This document shows, one piece after another, positions 23,976-34,510 of a stretch of DNA of 64,000 nt (position 1 is the first letter of the stretch; each line of letters begins with the position of its first letter). The DNA comes from Cryptomeria japonica (taxonomy: Eukaryota; Streptophyta; Pinopsida; Cupressales; Cupressaceae), in NCBI RefSeq assembly GCF_030272615.1, contig NC_081406.1, positions 116,159,783 through 116,223,782 on the forward strand. Reading direction: 5' to 3'. A model generated the notes under the pieces. That model worked only from the letters and a program-made list of their open reading frames with translations. It was not told where the DNA came from and made no database searches. Made by a program: the position numbers and the translations under genes.

Positions 23976-25168
23976 TGTAAAGTGGAAAATTGGAGAACCT
24001 TAGCCAATTCACCACTTGAGGGGTGGAGAATTTGCTAAGCTCAATTTTCACATGAGAAAACTTTACATTCAAAAGTGGGGGATGAATCTACTAGATTCAA
24101 TCCCAAAAGATACAAGGACAAAATACTAGGTAGATTGGTTGAAATTGAAATGTAGTTGAGCCTCTTTTATAAGTTGAATAAGTAAAGTACTAAAATTGAA
24201 GACAAAATAGGTGAAAACAATGAGCTATAGATTCAGGATTCAGTCATGCACCTGGATCTGATAAGTTTGAGATGATTTGGAATTGCTCTACGAAGTCTGG
24301 CAAAAGTTGCAGAGACCGTGTGTCCAGATAGGGGCGCCCTCCTATCGGTCATTCAAATTTTTTGCGCATCGAAAAGGGTTTTTATGTCTCTGCAGATAAA
24401 ACTTAATTCTAGAAGTACAGTTTTGCACCTGCTTCCTGCACACAGATTGAAGAAGAAAGGGATTGGGAATAGGGGTTTGCCTAGGTCAAACCCTAGTTTG
24501 GAATCAACCTTGAATGAAATATTGCAAATACTTGAAATAAATGATGGAAAGGTATACCTTCATATTTACAATAGATGATGATGATTCTTTGCTTCTTAGA
24601 TCTAATCACATATCTTATATGAAAATGGCATGAACATGACAAAACCTTGACACACACACATGCTTGGAAATGAATGATGTAATGATGCTCCAATGGAGAA
24701 TATGCAGCCTTGAGGAGTGCTAGATGATGAATGATTGAATACTTGATGCTTGAATGTAGTCTCCTTGCCTTCTCCACCTTCTCATGATCTCTCCTTATGA
24801 TGGTATTTTATGATGCTCTATCAAAATGAGAGGGGAAGACCTCTTTATATACTTTCTCATCGTTAATTATTTAATTTTCCGACATAGGCCAACATAAGAG
24901 ATTTATTTCCCGCTCACAATTGAAATAGGGTCAAGGGGGAGGGGCCTCAAGATAAGTCCTACCTAGGGAGGACCAGGGCATGACACCCTAGTCCTACCCT
25001 AGTTTGGACTAGGATCAAAGGGCTATGCAAGTTGTAAGATGCAAAAATGAAGTTTGCTTGCATAAAAGAGACATAAACAAGCCCCAATCAAGCATAGGAA
25101 TGAGATTGGTAAGTTGAGGGCCCAAAATACGGTCAAAATTGCAAAGGGTGCAATTTTAGGATGCTACA
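23976..25168 (-). repeat. 3' LTR of LARD B
   Basis: 1193 bp, nearly identical in layout to 30046-31233. Followed (minus strand, upstream) by the polypurine AAAGTGAAGGATAAA at 25169-25183. Confidence 0.92.
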
Positions 25169-27612
25169 TTTATCCTTCACTTTAGTGGGAGTATGAGCTT
25201 ACGCAAATACTCATGGTAAAGTAGTAGGGAGAGGAATGAATATAAGGAATGCAGAGCAAGATCACAAGGAGTATAAGATATCACTAATCTTTAGGAACTA
25301 AGCCCCCAATCTTAGGATCTCAACTCACTCAAACATATGCAAGGGCACACAAACAAGACAAAAATAAAAATACAAACAAAGGCAAAGACACAAAGGCACA
25401 CAAGACCTAAAAGGTAAAGACCAAAAAACAAGACCTCAAGTCAACTAGCCAAAGAGACCTCAATATCAAAATGTCTCAACAACTAATATCATTCTTGAAA
25501 ATTCCATCTCATGCATGTAAATGATCACATAAAAGAGAAAAGAAAGCATTATCTATGAACTATCAATAGAAAAACTATGAATTCATGAGAGGAAGAAGAT
25601 AGAGCATGAATACACTCTAGATGTGTTTATCCAGGTGATCCATGAGAAGAATGATGAGAGAGAGGCCATGGACTACTCGCCCCTAGTTTTTTTTATCTAG
25701 GTGATCCATGGTGGAAGAAAGGACATGGAATACTCGCCCCTAGATTTTTTTATCTAGGTGATCCATGTAGGGAGGAGAGTAATAATAGTCTAGTTTTTTT
25801 TAGCTAGTTCCACCCATCCTCGTGCATGTGTGTAAGTGATGTTTGGTTTCAAGTGTATAGCACCTTGTGTAAGAGTCTTTTCTCTATTTTTGAGTGTGCT
25901 TAAACTTTTTTAATACATGTAATGTAAATGCAAATTCCAAGGAGTGATTGTGTCTGTAAATGTGTAAATGCCAAGTGACGAAGATACATGTTTGGTTTTG
26001 AGGCCATCCCGTTTAAGACTGTTATTTTCGGTGATGTGTTCACCCCTTCTAAGACATATATCAAATGTTGTGTCTGGTTTCGAGTGTGAAGCATCTCACT
26101 CTAAGAGTTTTTACTCTAGCTGTGAGAATGAACACCCCATTTAAGACATGCAAAAATGATATGCAAGAGCATAGTACTATATGGTACAAGGGGAGAGATG
26201 TGGGTGCCCCCCCCTTAAGATGTCAACATAGTTATATGTTGATGTCTTAAGGAAGATGGAAACAAGGATACCTAACCTTCAACACCAAGGAGATATCCTT
26301 TAAGCAACAATGTCATAAATCCAAGCTAGAGGGGGATACTCTTCAAGCGACGATAAGATAGTTGGAAAAGAGATATCTTGCAAAAAGTGTAAAGGAGATC
26401 CTTGGAGGAGAAGAGATCTTTGCTCAAAAGACATCTACCACCAGGAGGAGCTATTTTGAACAAACATAAAATCTTCTACAAAAAGAAGGGAAGGGGAACA
26501 AGAATCCATACCTCCCTCCTATTGCTAGGTGAAAGGGATTCTTGATGAAGGATGACAAACTTTTGACCCAATGTGAGGGGTAAGTTTATGATAGATATGC
26601 ATTGCCAAGTGAAGAAGAGGTTGTAGCCAAGGACTTACACCTCTTGTACAAGAGAGAACCCTTGAGAAAACAATAACTTCACACAAGGAATGATATCAAA
26701 TCATGAACAAAGATCACTCAACAAAGGTAAAGTAGATCCTTAGAGAGAAGAGAGGAGGAGAAATCATTGCCCCCCAAGTGTAAGCACAATGAGAATAATT
26801 ATGCAGTCTTCTAAGGAGAGATTAGTCATGAGAAAATGTACAATAAACTCACATGAATAAATATTCAATGTAAGAAAAGATATTAGTATATGTAAAATTC
26901 ATCTCAAAAGAAGAGGTAATCTTCAAAGATAGAGAAAGAGAAAGAAAGATCGCATATTCCATTAAGGAGGGATTAATCATAAGAGACATGCCAGTGCAAG
27001 AAATGATATCAACACATGAAAAATGTAACCCCTAAAGGGAATAGTGATAGATTAGATAGAAAGAGAGAAATAAAAAGCCACCCTTGCCCCCCAAGCAAGA
27101 GGACAAAGAGGAAAATTATGCATCTTCTAGAGAGAGGTTATTCATAAGAGATAGACCATTTTAGATAAAGAATAGGTCCTAATCAAGGAACAAACATGTG
27201 CTCGCATGAAGGATAACTCTATGCAAGAAAGGACATCAAGTGATGAATAACACCACACAAAAGAAGTAATTTTCAAAGAGAAAGAAAGAGAAAGAAGACG
27301 GTTCACAAAAGTTTTCTAAAGAGATTATTCATAAAAACACACCATTTCAAGAAAGAAATAGGTTCCATCCAAGGAACAACACATGTTCTCACATGAAGGA
27401 TAACTCTATGCAAGAAAGGACATCAAGTTATGAATAATTCAATCACAAAGAAAATAGTGAAACCTTAGAAAAAGGAGAGAAAGAGGGGAAATCGTGTTGC
27501 TACCCCAAGATATTTGAAATTGAAGAAGCATCACCTTTAATGAAAAAGAACCCCCAATTAAGTTAACTTCTTAGGTCATAAGGTGAGAAGCAACATGAGG
27601 GTGAAAGGAGTG
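25169..27612 (-). other. Non-coding 3' interior of LARD B with short direct repeats
   Basis: No coding motif over 2.4 kb. Contains three ~65-bp repeats of 'tatctaggtgatccatg...tactcgcccctag' at about 25620-25770. A related pair 'gtttggtttcaagtgta...taagagtcttttctct' lies at about 25835-26110, and a ~200-bp repeat pair carries 'caaggaacaaacatgtgctcacatgaagga' type sequence at about 27120-27240 and 27320-27430. A/G-rich on the plus strand like the same part of LARD A. Confidence 0.6.
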
Positions 27613-29070
27613 CTAAGACACTACGTTTTCACCTAGAAAGAGAGCAAGATCTATTGAAAGACATACACGAGCATGATCATATTGTTCTTGAACAAATTCC
27701 TTAAATTCTTTACACTTTCCAAGAGAATGAGAATAAAAATTATGAAAAAGACAATATGAATCATCTTTCGTATGCTTATAATTGTGATTAGTTCTAAAGA
27801 AAGGAAAAACAATGTTCTTATCATACTTCAATTTCCAAAAGATTATAGTTACTAATCTTTCATGATCATTAATAGATGTAGGTTTATTCTTTTGAGATTG
27901 AGGAAAAGAGTTGTTATTAGAAGAGGAAGGATTTTCATCCATGATTTTAAATTTACCATTATCGATAAGTTCTTTTATTGAATTTTGAAAATCAGTACAA
28001 TCATCATCATGGTGATCATAGGTTTGATGGAATGAACAAAAAGGAGCTTTTGAAGAAGAAGCTCTTTTGCGAGCACTAATGGCTTGTTGTCTTGCAAGAT
28101 GATTTTTGAGGTCTTGAATCCTAAGGAGTTCATCCATAGGAGATTTGTTATCATTTCCTAGGCCTTGTGTGGTGATTTGTGTAGGAGGGTTTATAGGGAC
28201 TCGAATTCCTTGTTTAAAGTTTCCAATTCCTTGTCCTTTAAAACCTTGTTTTGATATTATGTTAAAGCCACTCCTATAAGAATTGTTTAATTGGGAAGGC
28301 AGAGGAACATTATAATAAATTTCTTTGAAGTTTGTAGTGTAGGGATGTTTAGAAGGAATGAAAGGATTAGTAAATGAAGAAGGAATATCTTGTAAAGGAG
28401 GACTTTGCTTTCTTTCATCATGCATATCCTCTTTGGTAGATTGGGAAGAAAGATCCTTATCATCTAATGCCTCATCTTTTCTTAATGTTATATGGGGAAA
28501 TAGATCATGAATAAAATGCATGGCATCATCTTCTCTACAAATGCTTTGATATTTAAGATAGGCTCTAGGAGAATAAGGAGGATCTAAAGAGATGGAAACA
28601 CCAATATTTTGACCTTGCCCCCCTTGCACAAGGTTATGTGTATGAGAAGAATATGGGGACATGTTGCTCTTCAATGCTTGCACTCCATTAGAGAGATCAT
28701 TGATAGGAGTATTAGCTCTTTCTTCATTCATATTAGATATCCTAGGAGAGGTACAAGTATTAGGTTTCTCATTTTCATCTCTAGGATTAGGATCTACAAA
28801 ATATTTTAGGTGATCTACGTATGAAATGCATTTGCCCAAAAATATCACCATAGCACAACATATATGAAAAATGAAAGTTTTGAGATCTAATATATGAAAA
28901 GGAATCAACTTGGAAATCTGAAAAATGCAATATGTCCAAGTGCTATGAATGAAAAGAAGTAACATGAAGTGAAAGAAGTCATTATCCAACACATGATTAT
29001 AATAAATGTACGTAAGTAGCAATGTAATCATATGTGAAATAGCAAATAGATCAAATCCATTAATTGCCAT
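27613..29070 (-). CDS. LARD B Gag-like polyprotein, 485 codons
   Basis: One uninterrupted frame from ATG 29070 to 27613. The first ~85 residues are hydrophobic (LLLTYIYYNHVL, FHFMLLLFIHSTW, FIFHICCAMVIFLG), unusual for a Gag. Then comes a polar P/S-rich region. Two gypsy-style Cys-His motifs follow: 'FCSFHQTYDHHDDDCTDFQNSIKELIDNG' near residues 345-375 and 'YCLFHNFYSHSLGKCKEFKEFV' near residues 440-462. These match the CxFHxxxGHxTxxC knuckles of plant Tat-type Gags. No Retrotrans_gag core is obvious, so the frame may be partial or a fusion over leader sequence; the true start may lie downstream. No protease, RT or integrase follows. Confidence 0.6.
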   Translation of the reverse strand: MAINGFDLFAISHMITLLLTYIYYNHVLDNDFFHFMLLLFIHSTWTYCIFQISKLIPFHILDLKTFIFHICCAMVIFLGKCISYVDHLKYFVDPNPRDENEKPNTCTSPRISNMNEERANTPINDLSNGVQALKSNMSPYSSHTHNLVQGGQGQNIGVSISLDPPYSPRAYLKYQSICREDDAMHFIHDLFPHITLRKDEALDDKDLSSQSTKEDMHDERKQSPPLQDIPSSFTNPFIPSKHPYTTNFKEIYYNVPLPSQLNNSYRSGFNIISKQGFKGQGIGNFKQGIRVPINPPTQITTQGLGNDNKSPMDELLRIQDLKNHLARQQAISARKRASSSKAPFCSFHQTYDHHDDDCTDFQNSIKELIDNGKFKIMDENPSSSNNNSFPQSQKNKPTSINDHERLVTIIFWKLKYDKNIVFPFFRTNHNYKHTKDDSYCLFHNFYSHSLGKCKEFKEFVQEQYDHARVCLSIDLALFLGENVVS

Positions 29071-30026
29071 GATGAATACTTAAATTTAAGCCCAAGCAAA
29101 TTATTTGAAATAACTTAGGATTTTATAAATAAAACCATTTAATTTATGTAAATTAATGAGATTCAAATTTGAATATTTTTTTTTTTAATTTTGAAAAATG
29201 CGAGATGAAAATTTGAAAATGAGAATTTGAAAGTTGAGATTTGGAAATCGGAATTTGAATAATTCAAAATTTTAGAAAGATGATTATTCAATTTTTGAAA
29301 AAAATTATGCAAGCTCCTAGGAAATTTAAATTTATAATTAGGGCCTTAAAAATAACCTCTTAATTTAAATTTAAAATTTGAGAATTGAAAGAATTAATTT
29401 AATTTTAAAAAATTAGGCCTCTTTTAAGTAACCTCTTAAGTTTTTAAAATTAAAATTTGAACTTGTCCACAAGAGAATTAAATGAAAAATTAGGGTCTTG
29501 TAAAAAGAACTACTTAATTTAAAATTTGAAAATAGATCTAAGGTGGGAATTTGAAAATACAAGATTAATTTAAGTTTAGAAATTAGGGTTTGTTTAATTA
29601 ACCACTTAATTTTAAAATTGAAATTTGAAATTGAAATTTGATCCAAGATTGCAATTTGGAATTTTAATTTTAATTTTGCAACCAAAATTTGAAGAGGGAA
29701 ATTCAAAATTTAAACAACCCACTTAAAAAATGTTAAATTTTTTTTTAGGGTTTTTGAAATTAACCACTTAATTTTAAAATTTAATTGTGAAATTTGACTT
29801 GAGGATGAAAATTTGAATTTGCAATTTAAATGAATGCTTAGATCTGAAATAATTAATCCAAATTAAGCAATTTACAAGCTCAATTTTGAAATTAAAAATT
29901 AAGGTTTTAATGAAATCAATCTCTAAACTTTAAAATTTATGAAGAAATCAAACTTGTAAACGAAAATTTGAATTTTGAATTGCATACAATCAGATCTGAA
30001 AATAAAAATCATAATTAAAGGTGTAG
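29071..30026 (-). other. Leader region of LARD B
   Basis: Very AT-rich with many imperfect copies of 'aattagggtttttgaaattaaccacttaatttt', the same texture as the LARD A leader. No credible coding frame. Confidence 0.6.
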
Positions 30027-30043
30027 GAAGTTAGGTTCACAAA
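30027..30043 (-). other. Degenerate primer-binding site of LARD B
   Basis: Minus strand TTGTGAACCTAACTTCC, the counterpart of TGGTGAACCCGATGTC in LARD A, with the first G of TGG changed to T. Confidence 0.5.
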
Positions 30044-30045
30044 AA

Positions 30046-31233
30046 TGTAAAGTGGAAAATTAGAGAACCTTAGCCAATTTGCCACTTGACGGGCGAAGGA
30101 TTTGCTAAGCTCAATTTTCACTTGAGGAAACTTTAGATTCAAAAGAGGGGGATGAATCTACAAGATCCAATCCCAAATGATACAAGGACTGAATACTAAG
30201 TAGATTGGTTGAAATTGAAATGTATTTGACCCTCTTTTATAAGTTGAATAAGTAAACTACTAAAATTGAAGACAAAATAGGAAACAATGAGATACAGATT
30301 CAGGATTCAATTGTGCACCTGGATTTGAGAAGTTTGAGATGATTTGGAGCTGCTTCGCGGAATTTGGCAAAAGTTGCAAGGACTGTGTGTCCAGACAGGG
30401 GAGCCCTCCTATCGATTCTCTTAACGTTTTGTACGTCGAAAATGGTTTTTTCGTCTCTACAGATAAAGCTTAATTCCAGAAGTACAGTTGTGCACCTTCT
30501 TCCTGCACACATAAAGAAGAAGAAAGGAGTTGGGAATAGGGGTTTGCCTAAGTCAAACCCCGATTTGGAATCAACCTTGAATGAAATACTGCAAATACTT
30601 GAATTATATGATGGAAAAGTATACCTTCAGATCTGCAATAAATGATGATGATGCTTTGCTTCTTATATGTAATCACATATGTTGTATGAAATGGCATGGA
30701 CGTGACAAAACCTTGACAAACACACATGCTTGCAAATGAATGATGTAATCATGTTCCAATGAAGAATATGCAACCTTGAGGAATGCTAGATGATGAATGA
30801 TTAAATGTTTGATGCTTGAATGTAGTCTCCTTGCCTTCTCCACCTTATCATGCTCTCACCTTTTGATGGTGTGTTATGACCCTATATCAAAATGAGAGGG
30901 GAAGACCTCCTTATATACTTGCTCATCGTTAATTGTTTAATTTTATGACATAGGCCAACATAGGGATTTATTTCCCACTCACAATTGAAATAGGGCTAAG
31001 GGGGAGGGGCCTCAAGATAGGTCCTACCTAGAGAGGACCAGGGCATTGCACCCTAGTCCTACCCTAGTTTGGGTCAGGATCAAAGGGCTATGCAAGTTGT
31101 AAGATGCAAAAATAAAGTTTGGTTACATAAAAGAGACATAAACAGGTCCCAATCAAGCATGGCGATGAGACCGGTAAGGTGAGGGCCCAAAATACTATCA
31201 AAATTGTAAAGGGTGCAATTTTAGGATGCTACA
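30046..31233 (-). repeat. 5' LTR of LARD B
   Basis: 1188 bp, collinear with 23976-25168. Ends GATGCTACA, immediately followed by the inverted-repeat element. Confidence 0.92.
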
Positions 31234-31236
31234 GGT

Positions 31237-31275
31237 GTGTAAGTGCACAAAGATGGTTTGCAAAAAAGTGGACAT
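31237..31275 (+). repeat. Left terminal inverted repeat of the outer element
   Basis: GTGTAAGTGCACAAAGATGG followed by TTTGCAAAAAAGTGGACA; pairs with 50599-50646 in inverse orientation. Confidence 0.7.
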
Positions 31276-31295
31276 GCACCTAAAAAACTTGTAAA

Positions 31296-31520
31296 AATAG
31301 GCACCGCGATCGCGGTACTAAAATTTTGAATCACCCCGTACGCGCTAAGGTTCTTTGTCCCCAACCCTAAAGCGACAAAAGAGCATATGGGGTTCTTTTA
31401 AAAAAATGACCGCATATGCGCTTCTTTAGGACTTACAAGCATGTATGCGCTGCTTTAGAACTTAGCATCGCGTACGTGGTTTTAAGTCCTAAAATAGCGC
31501 GTATGCGGTACTTGTCAATA
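31296..31520. repeat. Left subterminal GC-rich palindromic motifs
   Basis: Several short self-complementary or near-palindromic words stand out in AT-rich DNA: gcgatcgc, cgtacgcg, cgcatatgcg, gtatgcgc, cgcgtacg and cgcgtatgcgg, spaced 30-60 bp and often next to 'tcctaaa' or 'ctttagg'. Similar words (gcgtacg, cgcgtatg, cgtacgc, catacgcg) recur near the right end. Subterminal arrays of this kind are transposase-binding sites in several plant DNA transposons. Confidence 0.55.
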
Positions 31521-31754
31521 TTTTTTTTTTTGGCAAGTTATGTTTTACTTTTCACGCATCCACGAGTTGGAAATTGGGGGTTTTCTTCCTAAACCGTGCA
31601 CGAGCTCGCTCTTTTCTCACCCAAACGTCATGGATCAAGGTTGGTTTTACTTGATTTTTGTTTTTCTTTTGCATTTGTTCAATTTTTTTTACATTTTAAA
31701 TTTAAATTCGTTTATTTTGATTAGGTTTTTTTAATTTTTTTTTACACAAACTAG

Positions 31755-33614
31755 ATTCTGAAAAATCCACAACAAGATGCACCTCCTGAAAACCCCAAAC
31801 AAAACCCATAGAATACACCTCTAGCTCCTCCTTTTGACCGTACACCTGATACACATGAGCAATTGCTTAGTCAGTTAGGGAAAAACACAACTAAAATAAA
31901 TAGACTGGTTAATAAATTGAAAACACTTGATCTTGAGCATCATAAATCTCTTGCCACTAGCCTAGAAACTTTAGCTAGTGGTGCCATTGCAGTTTCCACT
32001 CAAATTACAAAATGGGAAAACTATAGGGATATGTGTCGCTAATTTTATGCTAGTGGGTTATCATATGAGGGAGTGAAAAATAACAACATTAGTAAACAAC
32101 AAATATGTGCCCTTTTTGTTGATCCTAAAACTAGTCAGTCGTTCCCTCTTAATGCAAAAAGGTTTCTCATACATTGGTGTACCAATGTGTAGATGAAGAA
32201 TCTTTTTTGGCAGAGGTGGTGGATGGTCTTTGATGAACCACCCTGTAATAATTTTGAGGTGCCATTATATTTTTTGAGAAAAGTATACAGTGAGTTTGTC
32301 CTCAATGTGTTGCCTAATTATTTTGACATGAGATAGTTCCATGGTAGAGGTGGCAGATTTGCCCAAGATAGAACTAGAGCACATAGGCGAGTAGCCTAGG
32401 ACAGTCATTGCCCCCTAGCACCCAAACCCAAGGTGCATTTGACTGTCTCAGTAGACCTGAAAGAGTCGATGGAGTTACAAACTCTTCAGGCAGCCACAAC
32501 ATTGACTGATGTGATCATCCAGCATGGGACATAGTTAGCACACCCTCTTGTACATGATGATGAGCCATTAGTTGTTGCAGGTGGCGCTAGTGATCCCATT
32601 TGGCATGTGTGTGTCATTTGATCTATACTAATATCTCATGTTAATTTTGTTTTTTTAGGGTACCCCCCCCCGCGTGTCTAGGGCTCGTCCTCAACAAATG
32701 AAATACTCGAGGATGTCAAAACGTGGGAAGAAGGTAATTGAACATATTTTTAATTGTACATTTGTTTGTAAAGGTTTAAATTGTCTTAGTTGGGATTTGT
32801 AGATTGATTAGTATTTTTTGTTTGTTTTATATGTGCAGCACCCATTAAGCTATGTAGATATGTTGAATGCACCTGATACGCCCAAGGATCGAGTGATGGC
32901 GAAGGTATGTATCTCTACTTTAGTTTCTTGATTTGATGATTATACGCATAGGTACATATGAACTTGTGATAAATTATAATCTTATCATTTTTTCATACAT
33001 AAAATATCCATAGCTTCTTCATAAATGGTGAGCCCTCCTCCGTGTACTGGAGAAGCATCTCAGGCTCTGGTACACTTTTGTTTGATATATTACATTAATT
33101 GTTTTTAACCTACAATACTTATCATTATATTAATTGTATTTAATCTTAATAATTTTTTGTACAAGTAATAGAGACAACTGCTCCATCGATGGCCAACCCT
33201 CCTTATTCTATTGGGGAAGTATCTCAGGGTCTGGTACATCTTTATTCTCTATATCATAGATTTTTAGTGTTTTTGATGTGTATATGTTAGTACATTGTAT
33301 TAATTGTATTTAATAGATGATAGCCCCCTTCACAGTTCGGCCATAACTTGGAGCCTTTGAAGAAGGTATTCAAGAGAACTCCTAAGGCTGATAAGGAGAA
33401 GACAGAGAAGACAATAGATCCTAGATCAGTAGATGGGGTAATCTACATTTCTATTGCAAAGAAATTATAGTTAAATTCATAGTTATGTTGATAATTGTGA
33501 AGTATTTTCTACAAAAGGATTCTAACTTGGCTTTTGATTGTGGTTTTGCAGTCATCTACAAAGTCGCGTACTATATCGAAGAGGCTCGATTTTGATGATC
33601 CACCACATGTATAG
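31755..33614 (+). pseudogene. Gene B of the outer element (unknown family), multi-exon, stop-ridden
   Basis: One frame stays open in sense from 31755 to 32618 apart from six stops: TAG at 31809, 32190, 32334, 32397 and 32532, and TAA at 32040. The protein begins P/N-rich (PQQDAPPENP), has a heptad-like helical stretch (LLSQLGKNTTKINRLVNKLKTL), 'FYASGLSYEGVK', and a conserved end 'FEVPLYFLRKVYSEFVLNV' and 'HGRGGRFAQD'. Small 3' exons with GT-AG borders follow, for example 32840-32905 between GTGCAG and GTATGT, and 33552-33614 from TTTTGCAG to a TAG. It is homologous to gene B of the inner element (41560-43429), which shares 'ELPLYFCKQLFAEFHL' and 'GQGKGRF'. I do not recognise the family. It may be an accessory or DNA-binding protein of the element. 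Confidence 0.6.
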
Positions 33615-33790
33615 GATCATATAGTGTTAGTTGTTGTCATTGAATTACCAATACATGTAGATATATTCTACATTTTTATTGTATATCGATTTGGACATGG
33701 CATATGCCACATTTTTGTAATACTTGTATTGACTTGGCATACATGCCTTTTTTGATATATATAAATGTTGATATTTGATCCAATAAATGT

Positions 33791-34166
33791 GTATTGAGTT
33801 CATTATTGTGTATTTGTTGTATTTGGTGGATGTCCTTTTATAAAGTTAAATGATTATTTGCCTATGTAATCAACAATATGAATATAAAGAACAAAACTCT
33901 ATGATATAAAACATTGCAATCGTGGAATATGATTTGATAAACTTTCTAAAATGTTGAATTAACCCTACAAAACTCCTTGTATTGAGTTCATTATTGTGTA
34001 TTCATTGTATTTGGTGATTGCCCTTTTATAAAGTTAAATGAATATTTGCCTATGTAATCAACAATATGAATATAAACAACAAAAATCTATGATATAAAAC
34101 ATTGCAATCATGGAATATGATTTGATAAACTTTCTAAAATGTTGAATTAACCCTACAAAACTCTTT
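33791..34166 (+). repeat. 188-bp tandem duplication
   Basis: 'gtattgagttcattattgtgtat...ttgaattaaccctacaaaactc' occurs twice, starting at 33791 and 33979, with few differences, downstream of gene B. Confidence 0.85.
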
Positions 34167-34420
34167 GTCTCAATGAAAATGAAATTCAATGGTTATGGTC
34201 AGATTTGATCCATGGTAATGATCAGTGGATGTTTTTTATTCCTTTCATTTATATTTGTCAATGTGTGTGGTGTGAGAGCACCCTCATGCTCGCAATGGTC
34301 AAATTTTGGTTCTCGTCTTGTTTTACTATTGTTTTATCTAAATAAGGTAATTTGGGACCATTAATGATCATTTAAAGCCTTTTGTGAAAGTTTGGGGTCA
34401 TTTGGATAAAAGATGTAAAA

Positions 34421-34500
34421 GTTGCTCAATTGTTGTCAAAGTTGCTCAGTTGTTGTCAAATTTGCTCACTTGTTGTCAAAGTTGTTCAGTTGTTGTCAAA
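34421..34500 (+). repeat. Four 20-bp tandem repeats
   Basis: GTTGCTCAGTTGTTGTCAAA and three close variants, exactly in register, immediately left of the 358-bp array. Confidence 0.92.
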
Positions 34501-34510
34501 GTTTTCAAAG

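Larger units (their letters stand above)
23976..31233 (-). mobile_element. LARD B: gag-only Ty3/gypsy-type element inserted in copia RNase H
   Basis: Both LTRs read TGTAAAGTGGAAAATT...GATGCTACA on the plus strand; gag, PBS and PPT are on the minus strand. The left flank is GGTAA (23971-23975). The matching right flank GGTAT is not next to the LTR but at 50648-50652, beyond the 19.4-kb inverted-repeat element. That position also continues the copia RNase H frame. This implies LARD B landed first and the other element then inserted at its edge. No reverse transcriptase or integrase is present. LTR phrases 'gcacctggatctg' and 'gtgcacct.c..cctgcacac' are shared with LARD A, so the two are sister families. 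Confidence 0.87.

Noticed and set aside
31540-31734. Hydrophobic 64-codon frame before gene B
   Set aside because: T-rich intron-like DNA; at most its ATGGATCAAG could be a short first exon of gene B, which I cannot confirm.
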